A stretch of 62,771 nucleotides of DNA from an uncultured Lachnospiraceae bacterium (GTDB taxonomy: Bacteria > Bacillota > Clostridia > Lachnospirales > Lachnospiraceae), in the NCBI GenBank assembly GCA_910578845.1, contig CAJTSL010000006.1:38429-101199 (forward strand), read 5' to 3'. The position numbers were made by a program, and so were the translations under genes. Positions within the stretch are counted from its first letter, which is position 1, and each line of letters begins with the position of its first letter. Shown piece after piece: positions 17,627 through 26,265 of this stretch. The notes beneath the pieces are model-generated. The model searched no databases. It was not told where the DNA came from and saw nothing but the letters and a program-made list of their open reading frames with translations.

Positions 17627-18405
17627 TGTTCGATTTTAGGTGAGATTTTAATAGCAGCATACAAGTCGGCGTAAGTGACGGGCGACATGCCATCCATGTA
17701 GTTAGGGGCATAAGCTTTGTTTACGCCGGCTTTTTTTAAGATATCAATTGCTTTGTTATAGGCAATAGCGGCTTCTTCTTTTGTCTGATAGATTCCTACG
17801 GTGTAGTTGCCTTTGATGTGGATTTTGGTCTTATATGCCAGTTTGCCGTTTCGGTAAATGGACGATACACCGTTATATATATTTAATATTTCGATATTTT
17901 CATAACGATAATCATTTGGGTTCCCGTTGATAAAACGAAAATCTTTGCCTGGTATAGCATAATTTTTGATGCCATAGCGGTTCATGATGTTGATCTGCAT
18001 GCCATAATCCGCAACAAAGTAGTGACCGCCCCGGCAGGAAATTTTGTGATTGGAATAATAAAATAAATCGTCTCTGTCAAATATGAAAAAATGTGACGGA
18101 GAAAAATAGTAATAAAAAAAGGCAGGGCGTATATAAATCGGATTGGCGAAATAAAGCTGGTTATCCCTAAAATTGATCAGGCATACCCATTTTTCAAACA
18201 AAAGCACTGAATCTTGACAGTAATGTGCGATTTCGATTGTATGATCTTGTAGTATGTGACAGGCAAGCAGGTATGCTTCATGTGCATCCTCCATCGTGTC
18301 ATAACTGCCAAGGCTGATATGCTTTGCGCGATAAGTCACAGAAGAACGGTAATATAACGTGCCGTTTTTCTTTTTTGCGGTATAAACACCGGGTAATTGC
18401 GGCAT
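17611..18405 (-). CDS. AP2-domain protein derived from an HNH homing-endonuclease family
   Basis: The protein has 264 residues. AP2-like DNA-binding segments stand at both ends: GVYTAKKKNG...YYRSSVTYRAKHISLGSYDTMEDAHEAY at about 6-45, and KTKIHIKGNYTVGIYQTKEEAAIAYNKA at about 203-232. Between them the segment FRFINGNPNDYRYENIEILN is the typical NGNxxDxRxxN motif of HNH-AP2 homing endonucleases, but the catalytic His expected just before NGN is replaced (FRFINGN instead of HxINGN). It therefore looks like an inactive or repurposed member. The middle 60-140 is rich in Tyr/Phe and not recognised. ATG with a GGAG site. Role unknown; DNA binding is inferred. Confidence 0.72.
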   Translation of the reverse strand: MPQLPGVYTAKKKNGTLYYRSSVTYRAKHISLGSYDTMEDAHEAYLLACHILQDHTIEIAHYCQDSVLLFEKWVCLINFRDNQLYFANPIYIRPAFFYYYFSPSHFFIFDRDDLFYYSNHKISCRGGHYFVADYGMQINIMNRYGIKNYAIPGKDFRFINGNPNDYRYENIEILNIYNGVSSIYRNGKLAYKTKIHIKGNYTVGIYQTKEEAAIAYNKAIDILKKAGVNKAYAPNYMDGMSPVTYADLYAAIKISPKIEHYLSE

Positions 18406-18576
18406 CTTTTTGCTCCAATCTATAGAAATATTTCTTTATATTGGCATTAGTATAACATATTTTTCCGGATTTCTGTATAAAATATTACAGAAGTATTACA
18501 GGACAACATCTAACCACTTCAGATTTATTGAGGAAAAACAGTGGGCAAGAAATATAAATATGATGGAGAAATGTGT

Positions 18577-19197
18577 ATGTATAGGAGATGCTTGACAATT
18601 TTGATTTTGATGAATATGACGCTTTTAACGTCGTGGATATGCGTAAAGGAGTTAAAGATCAACCGGATTGCAGCAACACAGGCGTTTCGCATGGAATTTA
18701 TGAGCGCGACGATGGAAGAAGACAAGATGAGTTTCTTAGAGGTCGTCGCCTGTGTATCGTCCGGGCAACGGGTTGTGGATTATGAAGTACTAGAGAAGGA
18801 GATGAAATATCATTTATCTGCGCAGGATTATGATTCCCTGCTCCGGATAGTAGAAGCAGAAGCAGGAGGCGAAGATTCTGACGGGAAACTGCTCGTAGCC
18901 AATGTGGTATTAAACCGTGTCAACGACGATAAGTTCCCTGATACGGTAACGGAAGTCGTCATGCAGAAAGAACAGGGCGTGGCGCAGTTTTCCCCGACAG
19001 TGGACGGGCGTTTCCAGAATATTACAGTCAGTGAAGAAACGTATGCTGCGGTAGAAAGGGCTCTTTATGGAGAAGATATTTCACAGGGCGCTTTGTATTT
19101 CTGCGCCAGAAGCCGTGCTGACTCCGGTAAGCTGAAATGGTTCGACCAGAACCTGACCAGATTGTTTGCCTATGGGAATCATGAATTCTTCTTGTAA
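18577..19197 (+). CDS. SleB-family cell wall hydrolase
   Basis: The protein has about 206 residues from the ATG at 18577, which follows GGAGAA at 18565-18570; an in-frame GTG at 18541 with a weak GAGG site is an alternative. A signal/anchor helix lies at about 4-20. The C-terminal 125 residues are a Hydrolase_2 (SleB) domain: LLRIVEAEAGGEDSDGKLLVANVVLNRV with the catalytic Glu, then GVAQFSPTVDGRF and ALYFCARSRA. SleB-type enzymes are lytic transglycosylases for spore cortex or vegetative wall. No peptidoglycan-binding domain is present, so it may act in wall remodelling rather than classical germination. Confidence 0.88.
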   Translation: MYRRCLTILILMNMTLLTSWICVKELKINRIAATQAFRMEFMSATMEEDKMSFLEVVACVSSGQRVVDYEVLEKEMKYHLSAQDYDSLLRIVEAEAGGEDSDGKLLVANVVLNRVNDDKFPDTVTEVVMQKEQGVAQFSPTVDGRFQNITVSEETYAAVERALYGEDISQGALYFCARSRADSGKLKWFDQNLTRLFAYGNHEFFL

Positions 19198-19204
19198 GCC
19201 TGCC

Positions 19205-19375
19205 AAGGTTACAAATCCCGCCAATCTCGCAGATCCTGCATATTTTGTAGATTTTGTAAATCTTAAAGATCCCGCATATTTTGTAGATCTTACAAATCTT
19301 GCAGAACCCGCATATTTTGTAGATCTTACAAATCTTAAAGATCCTGCATATTTTGTAAATCTTACAATATTTGTA
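19205..19375. repeat. 36-bp minisatellite-like tandem repeat, about four units
   Basis: Units start at 19232, 19268, 19304 and 19340, with a degenerate partial unit before them from about 19205. Each has the core (C/T)GCATATTTTGTAGAT followed by a TACAAATCTT-type segment. In several units TTTGTA and TACAAA can pair around a GATCT loop. Because 36 is a multiple of three, several frames stay open on both strands, for example a 12-residue DPAYFVDLTNLK repeat on the plus strand. No ribosome binding site supports a gene. The block begins 8 bp after the sleB-like stop codon. Confidence 0.88.
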
Positions 19376-19560
19376 AGGGCAAGTTGCATGTGGGCATACT
19401 TTATGGTACAATAACAGAAAATTTATACCGTGGTTACGTTCCTAGCGCTTGCAAAAAGAATGGGTAGATGAGGATTAGGCGAATAATGAGCGGACATAGC
19501 GGATGATGAGCGGATATAACGGATGATGCCATATCCGGGAGAAAGGTTTGGTTAATTAAG
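19376..19560. other. thrC leader with a short duplicated segment
   Basis: No gene is seen between the 36-bp repeat and thrC. The segment ATGAGCGGACATAGCGGATG at 19486-19505 is followed directly by an imperfect copy at 19506-19525 (18 of 20 bases the same). A T-box or other threonine-responsive leader was looked for and not found. Confidence 0.5.
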
Positions 19561-21051
19561 ATGGAAGTATTATATAGCAGCACAAGAGAGGATTTGAGGA
19601 AAGTACAAGCTTCGGAAGCGATTTTAAAAGGTCTGTCAGAGGATGGCGGACTGTTCGTGCCGGATCATATACCAGCATTGGAGAAATCTTTACGAGAATT
19701 ATCTGAAATGAACTATCAGGAAGTGGCTTATGAAGTCATGAAGCTCTTTTTGACGGATTTTACTGAGGACGAGCTTAAAAGCTGCATTGAAAAGGCATAT
19801 GACACGAAGTTCGATACGGAAGAGATAGCGCCGCTTGTGGAAGCAGACGGTACATATTATCTGGAATTATTCCATGGCGCGACGATCGCTTTTAAGGACA
19901 TGGCGTTGTCGATTTTGCCACATTTGATGATTACTTCGGCGAAAAAGAACCATGTGGAAGATACGATCGTGATTCTGACTGCGACATCTGGGGACACAGG
20001 GAAAGCTGCCCTGGCAGGTTTTGCAGATGTGGAAGGCACGAAAATTATTGTTTTTTATCCCAAGAACGGCGTCAGTCCGATCCAAGAGAAGCAGATGGTG
20101 ACACAAAAAGGGAAAAATACGTTCGTAGTCGGCATCCATGGGAACTTTGATGATGCGCAGACAGGAGTCAAACAGCTTTTTTCTGATAAAGAGTTAGCAA
20201 GAGAAATGGCGGAGAATGGCCTTCGTTTCTCATCTGCCAATTCCATTAATATAGGACGTCTTGTCCCGCAGATCGTTTATTATGTGTATGCTTATGCTAA
20301 GTTGTTGAAAGAAGGACGGATAGCAGACGGCGAGAAGATGAACGTCGTTGTCCCCACTGGTAATTTCGGCAATATATTGGCCGCGTTCTATGCAAAGGAC
20401 ATGGGCATTCCCATTGAAAAACTAATCTGTGCGTCCAATGAGAATAAAGTGCTGTATGACTTTTTCAGGACAGGCGACTATAATCGAAACAGGGAATTTG
20501 TACTGACAAGCTCTCCTTCAATGGATATTTTGATCTCGAGCAACTTAGAGCGGTTGATTTACCGGATTGCAGGCAATGATGCGAATAAGAACGCAGCATT
20601 TATGGAAGCGTTGACATCGGCAGGAAGTTACCGGATTACAGAAGAAATGAAAGAACAGCTTTCTGACTTTTATGGTAATTATGCGAGCGAGCAGGAGACC
20701 GCAGACAGGATCAAAGCGTTGTATGAAAAAACAGGATATGTCATTGATACGCATACTGCGGTGGCGAGCGCTGTTTATGAGAAATATAAGAGTGAAACAA
20801 AAGACGGGACGGTGACAGTATTGGCCTCAACGGCAAGCCCGTTCAAATTTACGAGAAGCGTCATGGATGCAATTGATCCTAAATATGATAGTATGTCGGA
20901 TTTTGAACTGGTAGACGAGTTATCTAAAATTGCCAATGTGAAAGTGCCAAACGCAATCGAAGAGATCAGGACGGCGCCAGTCATTCATGATACTGTCTGC
21001 GATAAAAGCGAGATGAAAGAAACTGTTAAAAATATTCTGTCTATTTCTTGA
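19561..21051 (+). CDS. thrC: Threonine synthase
   Basis: ThrC converts O-phosphohomoserine to threonine with pyridoxal phosphate. The 496-residue length fits the longer (type I) form. The N-terminal YSSTREDLRKVQASEAILKGLSEDGGLFVP is diagnostic, ELFHGATIAFKDMA holds the PLP-binding Lys, and TATSGDTGKAAL is the phosphate-binding loop. The C-terminal VLASTASPFKF is also typical. No other threonine pathway gene is adjacent. A small membrane protein follows after 42 bp. Confidence 0.96.
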   Translation: MEVLYSSTREDLRKVQASEAILKGLSEDGGLFVPDHIPALEKSLRELSEMNYQEVAYEVMKLFLTDFTEDELKSCIEKAYDTKFDTEEIAPLVEADGTYYLELFHGATIAFKDMALSILPHLMITSAKKNHVEDTIVILTATSGDTGKAALAGFADVEGTKIIVFYPKNGVSPIQEKQMVTQKGKNTFVVGIHGNFDDAQTGVKQLFSDKELAREMAENGLRFSSANSINIGRLVPQIVYYVYAYAKLLKEGRIADGEKMNVVVPTGNFGNILAAFYAKDMGIPIEKLICASNENKVLYDFFRTGDYNRNREFVLTSSPSMDILISSNLERLIYRIAGNDANKNAAFMEALTSAGSYRITEEMKEQLSDFYGNYASEQETADRIKALYEKTGYVIDTHTAVASAVYEKYKSETKDGTVTVLASTASPFKFTRSVMDAIDPKYDSMSDFELVDELSKIANVKVPNAIEEIRTAPVIHDTVCDKSEMKETVKNILSIS

Positions 21052-21093
21052 TTTTCTAAGATAGCAGACGAAAGAAAAAGAAAGGCGTGGTAG

Positions 21094-21438
21094 TTGAATA
21101 TGTATAGTGTGCTTGATTTTATATGCATTCTTTGTGGCGCTTATTTGGCGTATACAGGAACAGTCATGAAAACGCAGGGAAAGATCATTAGCAATGTTGT
21201 GCTTGGCAAAGGCGCAACAGAGGCTTCTATCCGTGATAAAGAAGGATTTATCCAGTACTTGCATGGCAAGCTGATTGGCGTAGGCGCAATCATAATCGTA
21301 GCAGGAGCCGTGAACCTCGTCAGTGATTATAAGGGCGGAAACGCTATCATATCCTTTGTCTCTTGCGCAGTTTTCGCGGGCGCGATTGTGGTATACGGGA
21401 TTTTCACGAATAAGGCAATGAAGAAATTCGTTATTTAA
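21094..21438 (+). CDS. Small membrane protein of unknown function
   Basis: The protein has 114 residues with three to four predicted helices: about 5-22, 60-80 and 86-105. I do not recognise a named family. The first codon is probably TTG at 21094, with AAAGG about eight bases before it, or ATG at 21100 (two codons later). It follows thrC and ends before the bidirectional terminator at 21471-21522, so it is probably expressed with thrC or from its own start. Confidence 0.65.
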   Translation: MNMYSVLDFICILCGAYLAYTGTVMKTQGKIISNVVLGKGATEASIRDKEGFIQYLHGKLIGVGAIIIVAGAVNLVSDYKGGNAIISFVSCAVFAGAIVVYGIFTNKAMKKFVI

Positions 21439-21470
21439 GATGCCAGCTTCTTTTAATTGAAACCCATATT

Positions 21471-21522
21471 AAAACTGGTCTCTCATGAATCGATGATATC
21501 TGGTTCATGAGAGGCCAGTTTT
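21471..21522. terminator. Long bidirectional terminator between convergent genes
   Basis: A 19-bp stem (21471-21489 with 21504-21522) with one G/T mismatch and a 14-base loop starts with AAAA and ends with TTTT, so it can end transcription from both sides: the small membrane protein on the plus strand and citrate synthase on the minus strand. Confidence 0.88.
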
Positions 21523-21553
21523 GCATTCTGGCTTTATGGAATTTAGGAAAGAA

Positions 21554-22927
21554 TTAGCGGCTCTCCATTGGAACATACTGTCTGTCTTCGCCAATCGGCT
21601 TATAAGCAGGACGGATGATCTTGCCGTTATTGGCCAGTTCTTCCATGCGGTGTGCGCTCCACCCGGCAATCCTGGCAATAGCAAAAATTGGCGTATATAG
21701 TTCTTTTGGCAGATTCAACATATTGTATACAAAACCGGAATAAAAATCCACATTGATATTAACGCCTTTATACATCTGCCGCTCATTGGCAATGATTTCC
21801 GGTGCCAGCCGTTCAACAAGAGAGTAGAGTGCAAATTCATCTTCTAACCCTTTCTCCATTGACAATTTCTCTACGAAAGATTTGAAAATAATTGCTCTTG
21901 GATCAGATTTGGAGTATACAGCATGGCCAACGCCGTAAATAAGACCTGCATGGTCGAATGCCTCTTTGTGCAACAGTTTGATCAGGTAATCAGAAACCTG
22001 TTCCTCATCTTTCCAATCGGAAACGTTGTGTTTCATATCATCGAACATTTGTACGACTTTGATATTGGCCCCACCATGCCTCGGGCCTTTTAGGGAGCCG
22101 ATTGCCGCAGCGATAACAGAATAGGTATCTGTTAAGGAAGAAGTAACAACATGCGTAGTGAAAGATGAATTGTTACCACCACCGTGTTCCATATGCAGCA
22201 CCAAAGCAATATCTAAGATTTTGGCTTCTAACGGCGTATAATTACTGTCTGGGCGTAAGATATGTAGAATGTTTTCGGCAGTGGATAATTCTGCCTTTGG
22301 CTGGTGGATGAATAAGCTTTTTCCGTCATGGTAATGACTGTATGCCTGATAACCGTAAATAGACAGCAAAGGGAAAAGGCTGATCAGTTGTAGGCATTGC
22401 CTAAGCACATTGGGCAGGGACGTATCGTCTGCTCTGTCATCATAGGAATATAAGGTAAGAACGCTTCTTGCCAGCGTGTTCATCATATCATTACTGGGCG
22501 CTTTCATGATAATGTCGCGTACAAAGCTGGTAGGAAGAGAGCGATAACCAGCCAGAAGATCCTTAAATGTGTCCAGTTCTTCCGGGTTTGGGAGTTTATC
22601 AAATAATAGCAGGTAAGCAACTTCTTCGTACCCGAATGTCGAATCTGCGGCAAAACCGTTTACTAGGTCTTTTACGTCATAGCCTCTATAGAAAAGCTTT
22701 CCATGAGTCGGTACTTGGACGCCATTTACGATTTTATTGGCGCGTACATCGGAGATTTTGGTCAATCCGGCAAGTACGCCTTTACCGTTTAAGTCACGAA
22801 GCCCCCGTTTGACATCGTATTTTGTGAATAATTCCGTATCAATAATGCCTGCCTCTTTACTCATATTGGCAAGACGAAAAATTTCTGGTGTGATTTCTGA
22901 ATAACTGTTATGATTCATGGTATACAT
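21554..22927 (-). CDS. gltA: Citrate synthase
   Basis: Citrate synthase condenses oxaloacetate and acetyl-CoA. The protein has 457 residues, the length of the clostridial type with an extra N-terminal region (about 1-60). Catalytic motifs are visible: LHMEHGGGNNSSFTTHVV, GSLKGPRHGGANIKV with the second His, and the C-terminal FYSGFVYNML segment with the aspartate replaced in position by the usual DFYSG. The start is the ATG at 22927, eight bases after AAAGGAGG. No aconitase or isocitrate dehydrogenase gene is beside it. The gene probably serves glutamate synthesis in an anaerobe with an incomplete cycle (inference). Citrate versus 2-methylcitrate cannot be decided from sequence alone. Confidence 0.92.
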   Translation of the reverse strand: MYTMNHNSYSEITPEIFRLANMSKEAGIIDTELFTKYDVKRGLRDLNGKGVLAGLTKISDVRANKIVNGVQVPTHGKLFYRGYDVKDLVNGFAADSTFGYEEVAYLLLFDKLPNPEELDTFKDLLAGYRSLPTSFVRDIIMKAPSNDMMNTLARSVLTLYSYDDRADDTSLPNVLRQCLQLISLFPLLSIYGYQAYSHYHDGKSLFIHQPKAELSTAENILHILRPDSNYTPLEAKILDIALVLHMEHGGGNNSSFTTHVVTSSLTDTYSVIAAAIGSLKGPRHGGANIKVVQMFDDMKHNVSDWKDEEQVSDYLIKLLHKEAFDHAGLIYGVGHAVYSKSDPRAIIFKSFVEKLSMEKGLEDEFALYSLVERLAPEIIANERQMYKGVNINVDFYSGFVYNMLNLPKELYTPIFAIARIAGWSAHRMEELANNGKIIRPAYKPIGEDRQYVPMESR

Positions 22928-23269
22928 GAGATGAGCCTCCTTTCAAAATTGCGAGTATCAGGTGAACGCGAAATAGCGGTTCCATGCCATGAGAGAGAGA
23001 GTTTCGCGGACGCCTATTGCGAATATGTGTTTACAGATATGAGTCACATGCATGAGTGGGTCATGAGATTATGCTCGAATACATATGTCTGGCTGTAAAG
23101 CCTGCGTTTATTATATCATGAAAATTATGAGAAATGGTGAAAAAATATAAATTGTATGGAAATTTTATAAAGTTTTAACATATTACACAATTCTATTCTT
23201 ATTGCGCCAGGCACCAAAAGGTATTAAAATAGGTATTAAAAAAGAGGAAAAAATTGATAAAGGAGAATC
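22928..23269. other. Divergent intergenic region between gltA and deoC
   Basis: About 340 bp without an accepted gene. An inverted pair, CGCGAAA at 22967-22973 and TTTCGCG at 23002-23008, lies about 40-80 bp upstream of the gltA start and could be an operator or a leader hairpin. The half near deoC is very AT-rich. A 62-codon frame on the plus strand at 22910-23098 is not convincing. Confidence 0.5.
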
Positions 23270-23926
23270 GTGGATAGGATGAACAAACAAGAAATATTGA
23301 GACATATAGACCATACCCAGTTAAAGGCGTTCGCGACATGGGATGATATTGTGACCTTATGTGATGAGGCGATTTTTCACCAGACGGCATCGGTATGTGT
23401 GCCGCCGTCATTTGTGAAAAGGATCCATGATACTTATGGAGACGAGATCAATATCTGTACGGTCATTGGCTTCCCGCTAGGCTATCAAACGACCCATGTA
23501 AAGATAGAAGAAACACGCCAGGCGATATTAGATGGCGCAAATGAAATAGATATGGTTGTTTCTATCGGTGATGTAAAAGCGGGGCAGTATGATAAAGTGA
23601 CGGAAGAGATCCGTGCAATAAAAGAAGCATGCGACGGACATGTTTTAAAAGTGATTATCGAAACATGCTATTTAAATGAGGAAGAGAAAATTGCCATGTG
23701 CCATGCGGTGACGAAAGCAAAAGCGGATTATATCAAGACATCGACTGGTTTTGGCACTGCCGGCGCTACGATAGAAGATATCAAGCTCTTTAAACAATAT
23801 ATCGGGCCGGATGTTAAAATAAAAGCGGCGGGAGGCATTTCTACATTAGAAGACGTGGAAGCATTCCTTGCGCAGGGCTGTGAGCGGATTGGTACGTCAA
23901 GAGCCGTTGGGCTGTTAAAAGAATAA
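23270..23926 (+). CDS. deoC: Deoxyribose-phosphate aldolase
   Basis: DeoC splits 2-deoxyribose 5-phosphate into glyceraldehyde 3-phosphate and acetaldehyde. The protein has 218 residues, the class I short form. HIDHTQLKAFAT near the N-terminus, CTVIGFPLGY, the Schiff-base lysine in ADYIKTSTGF, and the second active-site Lys in KIKAAGGIST are all present. The GTG at 23270 is preferred because AAGGAG lies five bases upstream; an ATG follows three codons later. No phosphopentomutase or nucleoside phosphorylase gene is next to it. Confidence 0.95.
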   Translation: MDRMNKQEILRHIDHTQLKAFATWDDIVTLCDEAIFHQTASVCVPPSFVKRIHDTYGDEINICTVIGFPLGYQTTHVKIEETRQAILDGANEIDMVVSIGDVKAGQYDKVTEEIRAIKEACDGHVLKVIIETCYLNEEEKIAMCHAVTKAKADYIKTSTGFGTAGATIEDIKLFKQYIGPDVKIKAAGGISTLEDVEAFLAQGCERIGTSRAVGLLKE

Positions 23927-23932
23927 AGGCTG

Positions 23933-24075
23933 AAAAATCATGCTGATGCACTGATTTTCAACTTGCAATTTGAGCCAGAGCCGGGGATATGCATTGATCG
24001 CAGTCGGAAATTTGAGATTTCCGACGCTTGCCAGAGCCGTAAACTGCTCTGACATGGCTATTAGGTTGAGCTAGA
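23933..24075. other. Structured intergenic stretch between deoC and the M24 aminopeptidase
   Basis: Two hairpins are visible. One near 23932-23962 pairs TGAAAA(A)TCA with TGATTTTCA and may end deoC transcription weakly. The second pairs GTCGGAAAT with ATTTCCGAC around a five-base loop at about 24002-24024. GCCAGAGCCG occurs twice around the second hairpin with small changes. No known riboswitch class was recognised. Confidence 0.45.
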
Positions 24076-24114
24076 ATGGAAATTAATAGGAAACATAGTG
24101 AGGAGTGGATGAAA

Positions 24115-25908
24115 ATGGATATAAAAGACAAACTTGCATTATTGCGTACTAAAATGGAAGAAGAAAAGATAGATTATTATCTGATCCCAACGGCAGATTA
24201 TCATAATTCGGAATATGTTGGCGATTATTTTAAAGTAAGAGAATATTTCTCAGGATTTACCGGTTCCAACGGGAATTTGCTCATCAGCAAGGATCAGGCC
24301 GGGCTTTGGACGGATGGGCGCTATTTTATACAAGCGGAAAAGGAACTGGCAGGCAGTGGCATAACTTTATTCAGGATGCAGGAAGAAGGCGTGCCGACGA
24401 TCAAAGAATATTTGGAAGAACACGTAGCTGAGAATGGGACGGTCGGATTCGACGGCAGAGTTGTTACCGCAGCTTATGGGAAGGCCTTAGAAGATGCTTT
24501 GCACAACAAAGGCATTAAAATCTGCTATGAAAAAGATCTTGCAGGCAGTTTGTGGGAAGGCCGCCCGGCAATGTCGGCAAAGCAAGTTAGCGTTTTGCCG
24601 GAAGAGCTTTGCGGAATGAGCGTGGCTGAGAAGCTTGCAAAGGTCAGGGAGAAGATGAAGGCAGCGAAGTGCACGGCGCATTTAATCGTGGGACTGGATG
24701 ATCTGATGTGGCTTTTCAATATCAGGGGAGGCGATGTAGAATGTAATCCGGTGGCTTTGTCGTATGGTTTTCTGACGATGACAGAGTGCTATTTATTCTT
24801 GCAGCCTAACGCTATAGATGATACATTACGCCAGTATGCACAAAAATGGGGCATTATTTTAAAGCCATATGCAGAAATAGAAACTTTTCTGGATGCAGAA
24901 GCAAAAGAAAAAGTGTTATTGGATGAAAAAAATGTCAATTATACATTATATAAAATGTTGCAGAAAAGAGCAGAAATCGTAAGTGGCATAAATCCAAGCG
25001 AACAATTGAAAGCGGTCAAGAACCCGACGGAACTTAAGCATATGGAAGAGGTTTATTTACAAGATAGCGTTGCCGTGACGAAGTTCATTTACTGGTTGAA
25101 GAAGAATATTGGGAACATGCCAATAGATGAATATTCGGCAGCAATGCATATGGACAGCCTCCGGCGCAATATAAAAGGCTTTTTGGACTTGTCCTTCCCG
25201 ACGATTTCCGCGTATCGCGAAAATGCAGCTATGATGCATTATGAGGCAACGCCGTCTGCCCATAAAGAGTTAAAACCGGAAGGGATGCTTTTAGTTGATT
25301 CCGGAGGACAATATATGGGCGGGACTACGGATGTAACAAGAACGATTGTTCTGGGAGAAATCAGTGAAGAGGTCAAGAAACATTTCACAGCGGTAGCAGT
25401 CGGCATGTTACGCTTGAGCGCGGCTAAATTCCTGTCTGGATGTACCGGGAGAAACTTGGATATCTTGGCGCGGGAGTCCTTATGGGAGATGAACATTGAT
25501 TATAAATGCGGAACAGGGCATGGCATCGGTTATATTCTTAACGTGCATGAAGGACCGCAGGGAATCCGCTGGCGCTATCTGGAAGGGGCGAAAGAGGCTG
25601 TAATCGAAGCGGGCATGGTGATCTCTAATGAGCCGGGCGTCTATATAGAAGGCAGCCACGGGATCCGTACGGAGAATGTCATTGTAACAAGAAGCGGCGT
25701 TAAGAATAGTGATGGGCAGTTTCTGTATTTTGATACGCTTACCTTTGTGCCGATTGATTTAGAAGCAATTGAGCCTTCTTACATGCAGGAAATCGACATT
25801 AAAAGACTGAACGACTACCATAAGCAAGTCTATGATAAGGTAAGCCCGTATCTGGAGGAAGAAGAAAGGCTTTGGCTTATGGAGGCAACCAAACCGATAA
25901 AAAAATAA
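24115..25908 (+). CDS. Xaa-Pro aminopeptidase (M24B family)
   Basis: Aminopeptidase P-type metalloenzymes remove an N-terminal residue before proline. The protein has about 597 residues, the long three-domain form with two creatinase-like N-domains (about 5-300) and a pita-bread catalytic domain (about 310-540). Metal ligands are visible: Asp in LLVDSGGQYMGGTTDVTRT (two), His in GTGHGIGY, Glu in SNEPGVYIEGSHGIRTEN (with a later Glu). The start is the ATG at 24115, nine bases after GAGGAG; an earlier ATG at 24076 lacks a site. Confidence 0.93.
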   Translation: MDIKDKLALLRTKMEEEKIDYYLIPTADYHNSEYVGDYFKVREYFSGFTGSNGNLLISKDQAGLWTDGRYFIQAEKELAGSGITLFRMQEEGVPTIKEYLEEHVAENGTVGFDGRVVTAAYGKALEDALHNKGIKICYEKDLAGSLWEGRPAMSAKQVSVLPEELCGMSVAEKLAKVREKMKAAKCTAHLIVGLDDLMWLFNIRGGDVECNPVALSYGFLTMTECYLFLQPNAIDDTLRQYAQKWGIILKPYAEIETFLDAEAKEKVLLDEKNVNYTLYKMLQKRAEIVSGINPSEQLKAVKNPTELKHMEEVYLQDSVAVTKFIYWLKKNIGNMPIDEYSAAMHMDSLRRNIKGFLDLSFPTISAYRENAAMMHYEATPSAHKELKPEGMLLVDSGGQYMGGTTDVTRTIVLGEISEEVKKHFTAVAVGMLRLSAAKFLSGCTGRNLDILARESLWEMNIDYKCGTGHGIGYILNVHEGPQGIRWRYLEGAKEAVIEAGMVISNEPGVYIEGSHGIRTENVIVTRSGVKNSDGQFLYFDTLTFVPIDLEAIEPSYMQEIDIKRLNDYHKQVYDKVSPYLEEEERLWLMEATKPIKK

Positions 25909-25926
25909 TTCATATTCGAGGGATCC

Positions 25927-26259
25927 ATGAAATTTTATAAAAATCTGTATATCGGAGACACTATAAAAGATTCGAATAAAGTAAAACGTAAAATAAAGCA
26001 CCATGCGAAGCAGTTAACAGTCTTTGTCATTATGTTAGCATCCGGGGATGGCCAATTAGAAATATGCCATACTATGCTTTTGCGACAGCCATATTATAGA
26101 AAAAAAGAAAACGCGCCGTTTATTATCGGCATTGCAGGCAGCTATGAAGAAGCAGTGGGGTTAGTCTGCAAAATCACAGAAGAAGCGGTGGCAGAAATTG
26201 GATGCGCCGATCTGAAACGGTATTTATTTCCTGAACATTATGCAATAGGAAAGGCATAG
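25927..26259 (+). CDS. Conserved small protein of unknown function
   Basis: The protein has 110 residues and no signal or membrane segment. It starts MKFYKNLYIGDTIKDSNKVKRKIKHHAKQLTVFVIMLASG and looks soluble. I do not recognise a family. Its ATG follows GAGGGATCC closely, it starts 18 bp after the aminopeptidase, and it ends 6 bp before the DUF2953 gene, so it is likely part of a transcript that ends with gerW. Coding is supported by a full-length frame with normal composition and tight spacing. Confidence 0.65.
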   Translation: MKFYKNLYIGDTIKDSNKVKRKIKHHAKQLTVFVIMLASGDGQLEICHTMLLRQPYYRKKENAPFIIGIAGSYEEAVGLVCKITEEAVAEIGCADLKRYLFPEHYAIGKA

Positions 26260-26265
26260 GAAACG

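Noticed and set aside
19166..19414. Plus-strand frame with DPAYFVDLTNLK repeats as a repeat protein
   Set aside because: It starts inside the sleB-like gene without a ribosome binding site. The same repeat is also open on the minus strand because the 36-bp unit is a multiple of three.
22910..23098. 62-codon plus-strand frame over the gltA start region
   Set aside because: It overlaps the gltA ribosome binding site and start, has no site of its own, and resembles no protein.
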